Origin: Filobacillus milosensis
GTDB taxonomy: Bacteria > Bacillota > Bacilli > Bacillales > Alkalibacillaceae
Direction: 5' to 3'
Length of the DNA: 42,726 bases
NCBI RefSeq assembly: GCF_004402015.1
Contig: NZ_SOPW01000023.1
Location: 1-42,726 of the forward strand
The notes beneath the pieces are model-generated. The model did no database searches. It saw nothing but the letters and a program-made list of their open reading frames with translations, and was not told where the DNA came from. Both the position numbers and the translations under genes were made by a program. This document shows, piece by piece, positions 22,957 to 34,026 of the stretch. Every line of letters begins with the position of its first letter. Position 1 is the stretch's first letter.

Positions 22957-24906
22957 CTACATGTCTTGTTCATTTGACATATCGACACATGATCCAATGA
23001 TTTCTACGACTTCTCCATTCTCAAAAACAGGCTTCAAATTTGCAATGTAAATTATACCATTAAATTCCACTTCATAAGTCACATTATTCCCCCCCCATGC
23101 CCGAGAATAAAATTTTACTTTGCTTTCTGCAAGTTCTGTAGGCAAAAAATCAAATAATGATTTGTTAGTGACATCTTTGGGGGTTAAACCGAATTTATCC
23201 AAAAGTTCACCTTCACACAACGTGTGAATAAAATGGTGTCCCTGTTTCCTTATTTTCATAATCATACCCTGTTGTCTACTTAACGTACTTTTTAAATCCG
23301 CTTGAATGCGATATAAATCTAATTCATATTCTTTTCGTTTGGTTATGTCACGCGCTACAAGCACAATGTGTGAAATGTTGTTTTCTTTATCTAAAATTGG
23401 AATGCCTTGGGTTTCTACCCATACAATATTTCCACTAATATCTTCCAACCTTGTTTCAAAACTTCGTTGGCTTTTTGTTTGTATAAGTTTGTTATGTTGA
23501 CTTTTTATCATCTCAAGATTTTCTGATAACACGAAATCAAACATATTTTTCCCTACCATTCGATTAGGGTCAACCCCTAACATATTCCTATGAGACGGAG
23601 AGGCATATTGAATTATCCCGTTAACATCAATGGTAGAAACTAAGTCAGACATATTTTCAGTAATTAATCGATACTTTTTTTCACTTTCATAAAGATTCTC
23701 TTCCAATTTCTTTTGCTCGCCTATATCTTTTGCGATACTATAAACACCCACTACTCGTTTGCCTAAATGCATAGGGAAACACGAGGTTCGACAATGTATG
23801 TAAAAACCATTTTTATGTTTAAGACGAATTACCACATCAACTGGCTCTTTCCCATTTAGTACTTCCTCCAAATGTTTTTGAGCCTTATTAATATCCTCAG
23901 GGTGTACGGTACGAAACATATCTTTATCCAACACTTCATTTAGTCGATAGCCAAGTGTCTTCTCAAAGGCCTTATTGGCACTCAAAAACTTTCCATTAAG
24001 TCCAAAAGAACAAACCATATCAGGATTATGATTAAATAATGATTGAAAACGGTGATCATGCATCTTAGCAGATCTCATAATGATTTGGTCATCCAATCGA
24101 TGGATAGTAGAAATAGCATTAAATTCACAGGTTAATACATCCTTTTTGTAATCATCAACATTTAAAGGTTTACTAAAAGCAAATCCTTGTGCTACCCCGC
24201 AATTATGCAGAGATAAGAAAATAATTTGTTCTTCTGTTTCAACACACTCGGCAACCGTTTGCAAATTCAAGTTATGACACATTTGGATAATATCTTTGAC
24301 TATAGACGAATCTTTTTTGTTATATGGTATATCGCCAATAAACGACCCATCAATTTTTACCGTAGTAATTGGCAGGTCCTTTAAATACGCTAAAGAAGTA
24401 TTTCCTTTACCAAAATCATCTATAGCAATTTTTATTCCTGTTTTTCTTAACTTCTTTAAAATATCAACGGTCTTTTTTATGTCTTTCATAATGGCCGTTT
24501 CTGTAATTTCAAGTTCAAGATATTTTGGGTCGAGTCCAGTGTCTTTAATTGTTTTGACAAGCACTTCATAAAGTTCATCTCTTTCAAAATCGACTGGTGA
24601 TATATTTATTGATACTATAACATCAGGCAATCCATCATATTGCCATTTCTTTTTCTGTTCACAAGCGTTTTTTAAAACCCATCGGGTAATTTGATTTATC
24701 ATTCCACAATTTTCTGCCAATGGGATAAAATCTACCGGTGAAATCCAACCCCATTCAGGATGATCCCACCGAAGTAATGCTTCAACACCAATCACTTGTC
24801 CTGAAGATAATTCTATTTGAGGTTGATAAACTAAACAAAACTCGTCCTCTTTCAAAGCTTTTATTATATCTTGTTTCTGAAAGGAATAAATATTTTTAAC
24901 CATCAT
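22957..24906 (-). CDS. EAL phosphodiesterase with three C-terminal PAS domains
   Basis: 649 aa, AAGGAGTG before the ATG pair. Residues 10-260 are an EAL domain with the catalytic set visible: GVEALLRW, SINISPVDF, LELEITETAI, IDDFGKGNTSL, KIDGSFI, VAECVETEEQ and QGFAFSKPL; it should hydrolyse c-di-GMP to pGpG. Residues 290-640 are three PAS domains (NPDMVCSFGLNGKFLSANKA, NMSDLVSTIDVNGIIQYASP, and a divergent third). There are no membrane helices. Having the enzyme at the N-terminus and sensors after it reverses the common order. It lies upstream of the fapA riboswitch, on the same strand. Confidence 0.9.
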   Translation of the reverse strand: MMVKNIYSFQKQDIIKALKEDEFCLVYQPQIELSSGQVIGVEALLRWDHPEWGWISPVDFIPLAENCGMINQITRWVLKNACEQKKKWQYDGLPDVIVSINISPVDFERDELYEVLVKTIKDTGLDPKYLELEITETAIMKDIKKTVDILKKLRKTGIKIAIDDFGKGNTSLAYLKDLPITTVKIDGSFIGDIPYNKKDSSIVKDIIQMCHNLNLQTVAECVETEEQIIFLSLHNCGVAQGFAFSKPLNVDDYKKDVLTCEFNAISTIHRLDDQIIMRSAKMHDHRFQSLFNHNPDMVCSFGLNGKFLSANKAFEKTLGYRLNEVLDKDMFRTVHPEDINKAQKHLEEVLNGKEPVDVVIRLKHKNGFYIHCRTSCFPMHLGKRVVGVYSIAKDIGEQKKLEENLYESEKKYRLITENMSDLVSTIDVNGIIQYASPSHRNMLGVDPNRMVGKNMFDFVLSENLEMIKSQHNKLIQTKSQRSFETRLEDISGNIVWVETQGIPILDKENNISHIVLVARDITKRKEYELDLYRIQADLKSTLSRQQGMIMKIRKQGHHFIHTLCEGELLDKFGLTPKDVTNKSLFDFLPTELAESKVKFYSRAWGGNNVTYEVEFNGIIYIANLKPVFENGEVVEIIGSCVDMSNEQDM

Positions 24907-25174
24907 TCCAACACTCCTTAATATTAAGTAAAATTATCTTTTAATTTGTCATAAAAAAGACCTATTTTTGTTATCATTTTTTCATAATGCTATTTCGACT
25001 TATCTTTGATACATGTTGAAATAGTTAATACCCTTGCAGCATACAATCATTTTGTTTAATTTTTAATAAGTCACAAACTTAGGATTTTTAACTTAAAACA
25101 ACTTCGAAAAAGATCTTTTAGTTGTTTAGAATTATATTATAAATTCTATATTAACGGTATCTTTTAATATCAAA

Positions 25175-26817
25175 TTATGTCGAGATTTGATATGCATTTT
25201 TTCCTTTTTCTTTAGCAATGTACAAGGCTTGATCGGCCTTTTTAATAATGTCTTTTATATCCGTTTTATATTCTCCTGGTGAATAAACAGAAATACCAAT
25301 ACTCGATGTAACGCTATATTCTTTATCATTGTATATAAAGGAGTGTTAGTTTGATCCAAAATTCGTTTAGCAACCGATATGACTTCATCTTCATGTTGAA
25401 TGTTAATTAATAGAATGTTAAATTCGTCTCCTCCTATTCTTGCAACTATGTCTCCCTCTCTTACGGAAGCTTCTAACTTTTCAGCTAATTGCTTTAGAAA
25501 TTCATCTCCAATATCATGACCTAACTCATCATTAATAAGTTTGAAATTATCACAATTAATATACATAATGGCAAAACGTGACTGATTCTTTTGGGCTAAT
25601 TCAAAAGTGTCCTTTAAATTTTCATCAAATAATCTTCTATTAGGTAACCCAGTTAATTGATCGTGGAGAGCCATGTATTTAATCTTTTCCTCATATTCCT
25701 TTCGATGAGAAACATCATTTGCTATCGAATGAATTGCCCTTTCTCCTTTATAGGTTGTTATAATTTTTGATACATCCAATGTTTTCTCCTTACCTTTTAA
25801 AGTTATGACCTTTTCATCAATTCTTCTCTCATTTTCATCACCCTCAATTAAACGTTCATTTAATCTTTTAATCTCTTCTCTTAATTTTACTGGATGAAAA
25901 TCATATATGGATCTCCCAATCAATTGTTCATGACTATTAATCTCTAAAAGATCTGCAGAAGCCTGGTTAGCATACCTTATTATTACAATCACATGAATAA
26001 ACATGGCACTTGGTGAATAATCCAGTAACTGTCTAATACGTTCTTCACTCTCATAAATGGCTTGGTGCATTCTTTTTTCAGACGTTATATCTCTAACGAT
26101 CACAAACATTCCTACCAAATGTTTGTGTACAATCATCGGAACTTTTTTTATTAAGCAATGAATATCTGACCCATCTCTATGAGCAAGTATCATTTCCACT
26201 GTTTGTGGCTGGTCATGTAAATCATTTAGAAGTTCTATAATTGTTGATGAGTCCTTAACCAACATTAGTTCCAATAAATTTTGCTTTAGTAACATGTATT
26301 TAGAGATTCCTAATAACTTCTCACCCGTTTCATTCACATTCATGATTTTGCCATCTAAATCTATTGAAAAGACTGCATCAATATTATTGTTAATTAACGA
26401 AGCATACTTATGTTCTGTTTCCTCCAACTTATTAATCATGCTTTCCAATAATCGACGATCTATATATAACCATAGCTCCATAGATTTGATCTTGATTGTT
26501 CTGTATAGGGACTACCGTTACTAATACATCGATATGGTGTCCATTCTTATGAAGTCTCTGAACATCTTCGTATGTTATCGTTTTTCCCTGATTTATATTA
26601 AACAATGTTTCCATTACATTTAATTCATCTGCTATAATCGACAAGTTTTGCTTTACAATTTCTTGTTTTGTCCAACCAAACAATCTCTCAAACGCCGGAT
26701 TCACTTCAAATATTTATGTTTTCTTATCAAAAATAACTATAGCATCGGACTTATTACTCATAAAAGTATTTAAAATATCTCTCTCTTGGTTATGGTTATT
26801 TAGCGCTATCAATTCAT
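25175..26817 (-). pseudogene. PAS-PAS-PAS-GGDEF diguanylate cyclase gene, broken
   Basis: From ATG at 26817 (TAGGAG upstream) the reading gives an N-terminal PAS interrupted by a TAA near 26714 (KKT stop IFEVNPAFERLFGW). A frameshift near 26470 shifts to the second PAS (IDAVFSIDLDGKIMNVNETG) and third PAS. The GGDEF domain follows, with the intact active-site motif RIGGDEF and DNFKLINDELGHD. A second frameshift near 25330 restores the last strand and helix (YSVTSSIGISVYSPGEYK, KADQALYIAKEKGKNAYQ) up to a stop at 25175. One nonsense and two frameshift lesions make it non-functional. Confidence 0.85.
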
Positions 26818-27166
26818 GCAACTCCTATTATCTTTTAAACTTCAACAATATATCTGTCTATGCAATGTTTATATTTAATCTTACAATCTTTAATTATTCC
26901 TTATCAGCTCCACCCGATATATATATCCCCTAAATAGACTATAGGTAAACATTTTTATAGGTATTATTTACTATGACTTAACGCTTGTTGGAATTCAATC
27001 ATATTTTTTAATTAAATTCAAATTCGTTATATTGGTATAGAATTAATATATATTCATTATTAATTAGGGATTACAATAAATTATCTGTTTTTACGTGATT
27101 CTTCAATAAATTTATCGCTAAGCCTACTAATCAGGCTAGTAAAGTGAGATACAAAATAATCAAAAA
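26818..27166. other. Gap without recognisable features
   Basis: AT-rich sequence upstream of the broken cyclase gene. I see no frame with a ribosome site, no hairpin with a T-run and no recognisable RNA. It probably includes the former cyclase promoter. Confidence 0.4.
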
Positions 27167-27319
27167 TTATAAACCTTGATATTTATTGAGCAGCCTACCA
27201 AGTTTTTGACTACATTCCACAACTTCTATATCTGTTAGATTTTTTGTTTCACTTAGTTTATATAGATGATTTCTTACCTTTTGTATAGAAATAGATAATG
27301 CATATTTTGAGAGAGTCAA
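27167..27319 (-). pseudogene. Spo0E-like phosphatase fragment
   Basis: A minus-strand frame of 50 codons reads YALSISIQKVRNHLYKLSET, then KNLTDIEVVECSQKLGRLLN and KYQGL to a stop. This is the Spo0E aspartyl-phosphatase fold, two helices with the motif SQxLD, here SQKLG, so the key Asp is Gly. Spo0E proteins dephosphorylate Spo0A-P. No ribosome site or convincing start is present, and the upstream DNA belongs to an integrase fragment in another frame. Probably a dead fragment. Confidence 0.5.
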
Positions 27320-27530
27320 GTTTTCTACTATACGATAGCCAATGGAAGAAACTCTTTAAAATAGACAGGTTCTTACCGATTGTACTCATTTTCAAATTAT
27401 CATCCTGGCTTAGATACATCCGAACATCGTTTGTACTTATATCCTCGGCTTTTTTCTTAACTCTTTCAGCAAACATACTTAATTCTAATAAATAGTCACC
27501 TAGAGTAATAGGGCTCAAACCTTCCAGTTT
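27320..27530 (-). pseudogene. N-terminal fragment of a tyrosine recombinase
   Basis: The minus strand reads KLEGLSPITLGDYLLELSMF, AERVKKKAEDISTNDVRMYL and SQDDNLKMSTIGKNLSILKS followed by FFHWLSYS. This is the SAM-like core-binding domain of a XerC/D-type integrase, about 70 residues. The catalytic domain is missing; the sequence switches to the Spo0E-like fragment. A stop codon lies directly upstream. Confidence 0.6.
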
Positions 27531-27533
27531 TTA

Positions 27534-27940
27534 ACTAAGGATTACCTATAAAAACTTTAACAATACCTATTAATTTATCATCTATCATCTAAAAGTAATT
27601 TGGTTTCTTGAGTATTTTCCATTTTATAAAAAAAGACAACCACCATTTAAGTGATTGACTCAGGTAGATTAACTACAAGTATATTTGTAATGTGCAGCAA
27701 GAATTTTTAGGTAATCAAAATAGCATATGATTGTTGAATATTGAGGTTCAGTATTAACAAAAGAAACAATTTTCTATTATCGAGTTCAATAGCGTTTCAG
27801 TGGTATCAAAAAAAGGTACGGTCCAGAGTTAAATTATATGATTAGAAAAAAAGCAACGTACAGAAGAAAGTTTGATTTTTTAGTGTATAAGGAAATACCT
27901 TCCTTGTTGTAGAATGGAACATTGAAAAGGGAGGCTTCTT
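27534..27940. other. Gap without a supported gene
   Basis: No coding frame with a ribosome site is visible. The last 40 bp lead into the next gene with AAAGGGAGG at 27928. Confidence 0.4.
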
Positions 27941-28702
27941 ATGAATGAAAATATAGAAAAACTTTTCGATCTAATTGAAACATCAACAGAGTTTAGTCAA
28001 ATCAATAATAGTATTAGAAGGTTAGTCTTTACACTTTACTCTAAATCAAGAAGGTTGTATTCCTCTATTCATACAATAAAAGTGTATGGAAATCCAGATG
28101 TTAATGTAGCAGAAACACTACCTTTATTCAGGGTATTGTTAGAATCATATTTTCTTTTAAGTTAAATAATTAAAAATCCAAACAAAGAGGAAATTAAAGA
28201 TCGATATAATCGCCTCACACATCATATGAATTCAAGAATTGCGAGAGTAATGAAACATTCAGAAAATCCGACAGAAGAAATGAGTGATTTCACTAATTTA
28301 TATAAAACCTATTATAAATTGGATAAAGATATTGAGTTTTTAAATGATATGGGGAGCTTAGCTGAAAAAACAGGATAGCGAGAATTATATAGAAGACACT
28401 ACACTTTATTAAATTCCTTTATTCATTTTAATCTAAGTAAGTTTATTTACGGGGATTTTAAAAATGAGGCAATTACATTCAATGAAATAAATTATAAAAA
28501 CAACGATGAAGTTTATTTGTTAATTGATAAACTTATCTTATTGTTTATCAGTCAAATAATAGTAGGTTTAGAAATTAACTCAATTGAATGTGATGCTTCT
28601 AAGTTAGTAGTAAAATTAAGAAAGATATTTATGATGGAAACGCAAAAAAAGAATATGCTTTTAACCTATTCTTTGATTTGTAAATTAGTTAAGTTCTCAT
28701 AA
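27941..28702 (+). pseudogene. Unknown protein gene with two nonsense codons (DUF5677-like)
   Basis: The frame opens with ATG after AAAGGGAGGC and reads MNENIEKLFDLIETSTEFSQ, then FTLYSKSRRLYSSIHTIKVY and LFRVLLESYFLLS up to a TAA at about 28163. The same frame continues without shift as PNKEEIKDRYNRLTHHMNSR, to a TAG near 28376 and on to 28702 (NEVYLLIDKLILLF-like end). The combination of a leading helix and RVLLESYFLLS resembles DUF5677-type proteins; confidence in that name is low. Apart from the two stops the 253-codon gene is intact. Confidence 0.55.
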
Positions 28703-28719
28703 CGTTAGTTATGTGTATT

Positions 28720-29450
28720 AGTTACACACCCTCGGAGGGAATTAATACTAAACCCAAAACATTGATATATCAGCATTTTTCAATTCATTTAGTTATGTTA
28801 GTTCTCAAAAAGAAGACTTGGGACTATCCCACCACACTCATTACACGCTTCAACGGTATTGTGTCCCTACTTTCATAAGATTAAAGTCACTTCGATAAAT
28901 AAATCATCTTATAGACGCCATCGCGATAGTAGTCGTTTAATAGTGGATGTTTCTTACTTACAACGTTCCGATTAACTTAGCTTTACATATATCCTTAGGT
29001 GCTCACTTTAAGCCTGTCAACTCTATACCTTCATTCGTTAGATATACCGAAGTTCCTATGTACTAATCGTACTTTTCGGTGTTTGACACTGCGTTCACAG
29101 TTTACGTCTTTCGGACGTATTAATTTCTAGACCCGTACATTCGCAAGTTCGTCAGTCCTACCGGACATTCTCACCATAGATATTTTGTAGCATCCCGACC
29201 TATCACAAACCATATTCTAAAGAAGCAACTTAGGTTCATTTCAGCCGACTTCACCTAGCTTCATACACATTCTGACTACTACCATTGTGTGCATGTAGGA
29301 GGATTAGATAACTCGTTTTAGCTCAACATGACGGCTTTCGTTCCGAGTTTCAATTAATCAGTTATAATTGCTTATCAGCAATTCTCCTTTTTCGCGCTTG
29401 GGCACTTATAAGGAAACGTTTCGCGCAGTACATTTCTTCACAAACTTTTT
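28720..29450 (-). ncRNA. Large structured RNA, probably a group II intron core without its protein
   Basis: About 730 bp with no coding frame holds many stable hairpins when read on the minus strand: TACGTC/GACGTA (29103-29119), ACCGAA..TTCGGT enclosing GTAC..GTAC, GAAGC TAGGT..ACCTA..GCTTC, and ACTG..CAGT. Segments such as GGTGAAGTCGGCTGAAATG and GGGATAGTCCC are like domain I-III blocks of bacterial group II introns. I could not find a GUGYG start or a standard domain V, and no reverse transcriptase gene is present, so it may be a decayed copy. Other large RNAs (OLE, ROOL, GOLLD) are not excluded. Confidence 0.5.
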
Positions 29451-29639
29451 ATTTAGTAAGTAAATTTTAACATAATTTACTATCTAATATTAATCTAATC
29501 ACTAAGCCCCTCTCACTTATTAGTTATTGATTATATCTAATTTTTAAGTGTTTTTAGTACAGGTAGTAAATGTATCAACTTTTTTTAAGTTGGGAATACT
29601 GCATTGAAATAAGTTTGGTCAAGAGGGGGTTAGACGAAA

Positions 29640-30854
29640 TTGAAAGGTCATGTTTATAGACGAGGATGCACCTGCAAGAAAAAAAAATGTACATGTAGGG
29701 CTAAATACACTTATGTTGTCGATGTTGGAATTGATCCTAAAACTGGAAAGAGAAAACAGAAATCAAAAGGTGGCTTTAGAACAAAACATGAAGCTGAATT
29801 AGCGTTAGCATCATTAATACATGATATTCAAGCGGGTACTTTCATAAAGGAATCTGAGGAATTATTTAAAGACTTTGCTAAAGATTGGCTAGTTATTTAT
29901 GCTGAAACAAATTCGGTGAAGCCAGGAACTATTAGAGTAAGACAACATGAAATTAATAACCTTTTACCTTATCTTGCAAATTTAAAACTTAGAAGTATTA
30001 CTAGGGAAACTTATCAAAATACATTAAATGATTTAAAAGACAAAGGGTACGCAGATAACACTTTAAGTGGAATTCATCGTACCGGTAGAATGATATTTAG
30101 AAAAGCAGTTGAAATGGAGAAAGTTAAAAGAGATCCGACAGAATTTGCTTATTTAAGAAAAACAAAAAGGTCCGTTGAAGATTTAGAATCTAATGAAATA
30201 CCCAAGTACTTAGAAAAAGAAGAGTTAAATCTTTTTTTACAGACGGCTAAAGAAAAGGGATTATTTTTAGACTACTTAATATTTTTAACACTTTCTTATA
30301 CTGGTATACGTGTAGGTGAGTTAGTTGCACTTAAGTGGAAAGATGTAGATTTTAATCAACATACCATAAAGATCACCAAAACCTATTACAACCCAACAAA
30401 TAATACTCAAAAGTACCAATTAGTACCACCGAAAACAAAAAAGTCAAAACGTACTATTAGTATAGATGAAGAAATTATAGTTCACTTAAAAAAGCATTTA
30501 GCTACACAAAATAAAATGAAAATGAAAAAACGTAATATGTACCATGATGAAAACTTTATTTTTGCGAAGAAAGAACGTAAACCAGGTTATCCTATAGTAA
30601 TAAAAATTGTTGAAACTAGAATGAAGCGGTTATTAAAGATAGCTGGGTTAAATGAAGCTCTAACACCTCATTCTCTAAGACATACACACACTTCACTATT
30701 AGCTGAAGCTCATGTCAATTTACAAATCATAATGGAAAGGTTGGGGCACACTGACGATCAAACTACAAAAAATATATATTTACATGTAACACAAGATATG
30801 AAAAAAGAGGCTTCTCAAAAATTTGGTGAATTAATGAGAAGCCTCAAAAAATAA
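29640..30854 (+). CDS. Phage/ICE-type tyrosine integrase
   Basis: 404 aa from TTG with AGAGGGGG upstream. The N-terminus has an AP2-like arm-binding domain (about 1-65) with a run of cysteines (RRGCTCKKKKCTC), then YVVDVGIDPKTGKRKQKSKG. The SAM-like core-binding domain (about 70-170) is followed by a catalytic domain with YTGIRVGELVALKWKDVDF, PPKTKKSKRTISI, TPHSLRHTHTSLLAEAHVN, LGHTDDQTTKNIYLHV. All catalytic residues are there. It converges on groEL with its stop 78 bp from the groEL stop, which fits an element inserted at the 3' side of groEL. Confidence 0.9.
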   Translation: MKGHVYRRGCTCKKKKCTCRAKYTYVVDVGIDPKTGKRKQKSKGGFRTKHEAELALASLIHDIQAGTFIKESEELFKDFAKDWLVIYAETNSVKPGTIRVRQHEINNLLPYLANLKLRSITRETYQNTLNDLKDKGYADNTLSGIHRTGRMIFRKAVEMEKVKRDPTEFAYLRKTKRSVEDLESNEIPKYLEKEELNLFLQTAKEKGLFLDYLIFLTLSYTGIRVGELVALKWKDVDFNQHTIKITKTYYNPTNNTQKYQLVPPKTKKSKRTISIDEEIIVHLKKHLATQNKMKMKKRNMYHDENFIFAKKERKPGYPIVIKIVETRMKRLLKIAGLNEALTPHSLRHTHTSLLAEAHVNLQIIMERLGHTDDQTTKNIYLHVTQDMKKEASQKFGELMRSLKK

Positions 30855-30860
30855 TTCTTT

Positions 30861-30927
30861 TGTTAGCAAAATGTTAGCATTTAATAAATTTTTATTATAA
30901 ATCCCTGTTGTATCAAGGGGTTGACAC
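30861..30927. other. Candidate attachment-site region between the integrase and groEL
   Basis: Two direct TGTTAGCA repeats (30861-30868 and 30872-30879) could be integrase arm sites. The segment 30901-30927, with CCCTGTTGTATCAAGGGG, lies next to the groEL stop and is the likely core. I found no second copy within the window, so the partner att site is lost or outside. groEL has no terminator here, consistent with displacement by insertion. Confidence 0.4.
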
Positions 30928-30932
30928 AGCTA

Positions 30933-32576
<1,644 letters not shown>

Positions 32577-32590
32577 TTATGTTTATTTAA

Positions 32591-32875
32591 TTACTCAACG
32601 ACTGCTAAAATGTCGCTTTCACGTAAAACTAAGTATTCGTTACCGTCTTGTTTAACTTCAGTTCCGGCAAATTTTGAGTAGATGACATGGTCACCTTGTT
32701 TCACTTCTAATTCAACTTTCTCACCATTGTCTGTTACTCGGCCTGAACCTACAGCAACAATCTTACCTTCTTGTGGCTTTTCTTTAGCAGAATCAGGTAA
32801 AACAATTCCGCTTGCTGTTTGTTCTTCTTGCTCTACAACTTCCACAATTACGCGATCACCTAGTGGTTTTAACAC
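32591..32875 (-). CDS. groES: GroES co-chaperonin
   Basis: 94 aa from GTG ([20 protein letters not shown]), preceded by GGAGGAGG at 8 bp; a longer open frame into the operator is not real. The mobile loop ([20 protein letters not shown]) and the roof segment ([14 protein letters not shown]) are intact. It forms a heptameric cap on GroEL. It is the first gene of the operon under the HrcA/CIRCE element. Confidence 0.97.
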   Translation of the reverse strand: MLKPLGDRVIVEVVEQEEQTASGIVLPDSAKEKPQEGKIVAVGSGRVTDNGEKVELEVKQGDHVIYSKFAGTEVKQDGNEYLVLRESDILAVVE

Positions 32876-32913
32876 GTTAAAAACCTCCTCCAAATTTATG
32901 TTGAAGATGATTA

Positions 32914-32940
32914 TTAGCACTTAACATTGTTGAGTGCTAA
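32914..32940 (-). promoter_or_regulatory. CIRCE operator (HrcA site) of groES-groEL
   Basis: TTAGCACTC, nine bases, then AAGTGCTAA on the minus strand: a 9-9-9 inverted repeat with one mismatch to the TTAGCACTC-N9-GAGTGCTAA consensus. It overlaps the expected transcription start, giving heat-inducible control by HrcA. Confidence 0.95.
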
Positions 32941-32951
32941 TTCCAATTATT

Positions 32952-32980
32952 ATAATAATGAATCTTGGTTTTTTTTGCAA
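32952..32980 (-). promoter_or_regulatory. Candidate groESL promoter
   Basis: TTGCAA, a 17-bp spacer and TATTAT lie immediately upstream of the CIRCE element on the minus strand; a TATAAT at slightly longer spacing overlaps it. Position relative to CIRCE is typical. Confidence 0.6.
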
Positions 32981-33081
32981 GTAAAAAATATAAATTTTTG
33001 TTTCATTTTTTTGATTAGTATAGAATAAAACATAGGGAATAAAAAAGAACAGAGAAACATAACAAGAAGGGATCGATTTTT

Positions 33082-33795
33082 TTGGTAAAAAGATATTGGA
33101 TTATTATCATCTTATACATTGCTGCACAACTATTCCCAGCCATCGGTGCTGGCTTAGCAATTAGTATGCTTGGTGTATCTGAAGGCGATGCTTTCGTCTA
33201 CTCGTATATATTTGGAATGACAATCGCATCGATTATAACGATAGCTTTACTTTCACCAGATATGGAACAATCTCAAATGCGTAACCGACCAGGTATTCCT
33301 TATATTATTAAATGGGCTGTCATCGGTTTTTTCTTAGCTTTTCTAGCACAATATGTAGCTAATATTATTAATATTACTATATTAGATTTAGATCAGTCGT
33401 CGGAAAATACAAAATTGATTATGGATATTATTGATGAGAACGTCTACTTTATCCTTTTACCTATTTTATTTGCACCATTATTAGAAGAAATTATCTTTAG
33501 AAAGATTATTTTTGGTCAATTATACAAAAAGATGAATTTCTTCTTTTCTGCGGTCATCTCCGCATTGATTTTCAGTTTACTACACTTTGACTTTACATTT
33601 GTACTAACTTATCTGGCTATGGGACTTGTTTTTGCTTATTTATATGTCAAAACGCAGCGAATCATTGTACCAATACTTGTTCACATGGCTATGAATACAA
33701 CTGTCGTGCTCATTCAAATGAATGTAGATATTGATGAATTAGAACGAAAACTAGAAGAAATAGAAAACTCAGCTATGATTCTAATTGGAGGATAA
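33082..33795 (+). CDS. ydiL: CPBP-family membrane protease (YdiL-like)
   Basis: 237 aa from a TTG start; AAGAAGGGAT lies upstream. Around seven membrane helices. The Abi/CPBP motifs are in order: LLEEIIFRKIIFG (EExxxR), FSLLHFDF (FxxxH), and VHMAMNTTVV (HxxxN), so it should be an intramembrane metalloprotease-type enzyme of the Rce1 superfamily. It is divergently placed to groES, as ydiL is in B. subtilis, and followed 3 bp later by a ydiK-like gene. Confidence 0.85.
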   Translation: MVKRYWIIIILYIAAQLFPAIGAGLAISMLGVSEGDAFVYSYIFGMTIASIITIALLSPDMEQSQMRNRPGIPYIIKWAVIGFFLAFLAQYVANIINITILDLDQSSENTKLIMDIIDENVYFILLPILFAPLLEEIIFRKIIFGQLYKKMNFFFSAVISALIFSLLHFDFTFVLTYLAMGLVFAYLYVKTQRIIVPILVHMAMNTTVVLIQMNVDIDELERKLEEIENSAMILIGG

Positions 33796-33798
33796 TTT

Positions 33799-34005
33799 AT
33801 GAAAGTTTCACCAATATTTCTAGCTTCAATGTATATGCTTATGGGACTTGCCTTTGTTTACCTTGGGTTACAAAGTGCGGATGAAACAATTTGGAATGCT
33901 GGTACCATTATTTTTACAGTGGTTGCAACCTTTGATTTCATCGTGGCGTTCCGCATATTAGGAGCTTATTTTAGACATAAAAATAATACAAATAATAAGG
34001 AATGA
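33799..34005 (+). CDS. ydiK: Small two-helix membrane protein (YdiK-like, DUF4305)
   Basis: 68 aa with ATG directly after the ydiL-like stop (GGAGGATAA ribosome site inside the end of that gene). Two membrane helices (PIFLASMYMLMGLAFVYLGL, GTIIFTVVATFDFIVAF) and a basic tail. Length and context match YdiK/DUF4305, a function-unknown protein next to YdiL in Bacillus. Its last codons form the left arm of the terminator. Confidence 0.8.
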   Translation: MKVSPIFLASMYMLMGLAFVYLGLQSADETIWNAGTIIFTVVATFDFIVAFRILGAYFRHKNNTNNKE

Positions 34006-34026
34006 TCCTCTATTGGATCATTCCTT
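33997..34026. terminator. Bidirectional terminator between ydiK-like gene and transporter
   Basis: AAGGAATGATCC and GGATCATTCCTT form a perfect 12-bp stem with a 6-nt loop. It overlaps the stop codons of both convergent genes. Confidence 0.85.

Noticed and set aside
26294-26524. Plus-strand open frame over the broken cyclase gene
   Set aside because: Antisense shadow of the PAS domain without a ribosome site.
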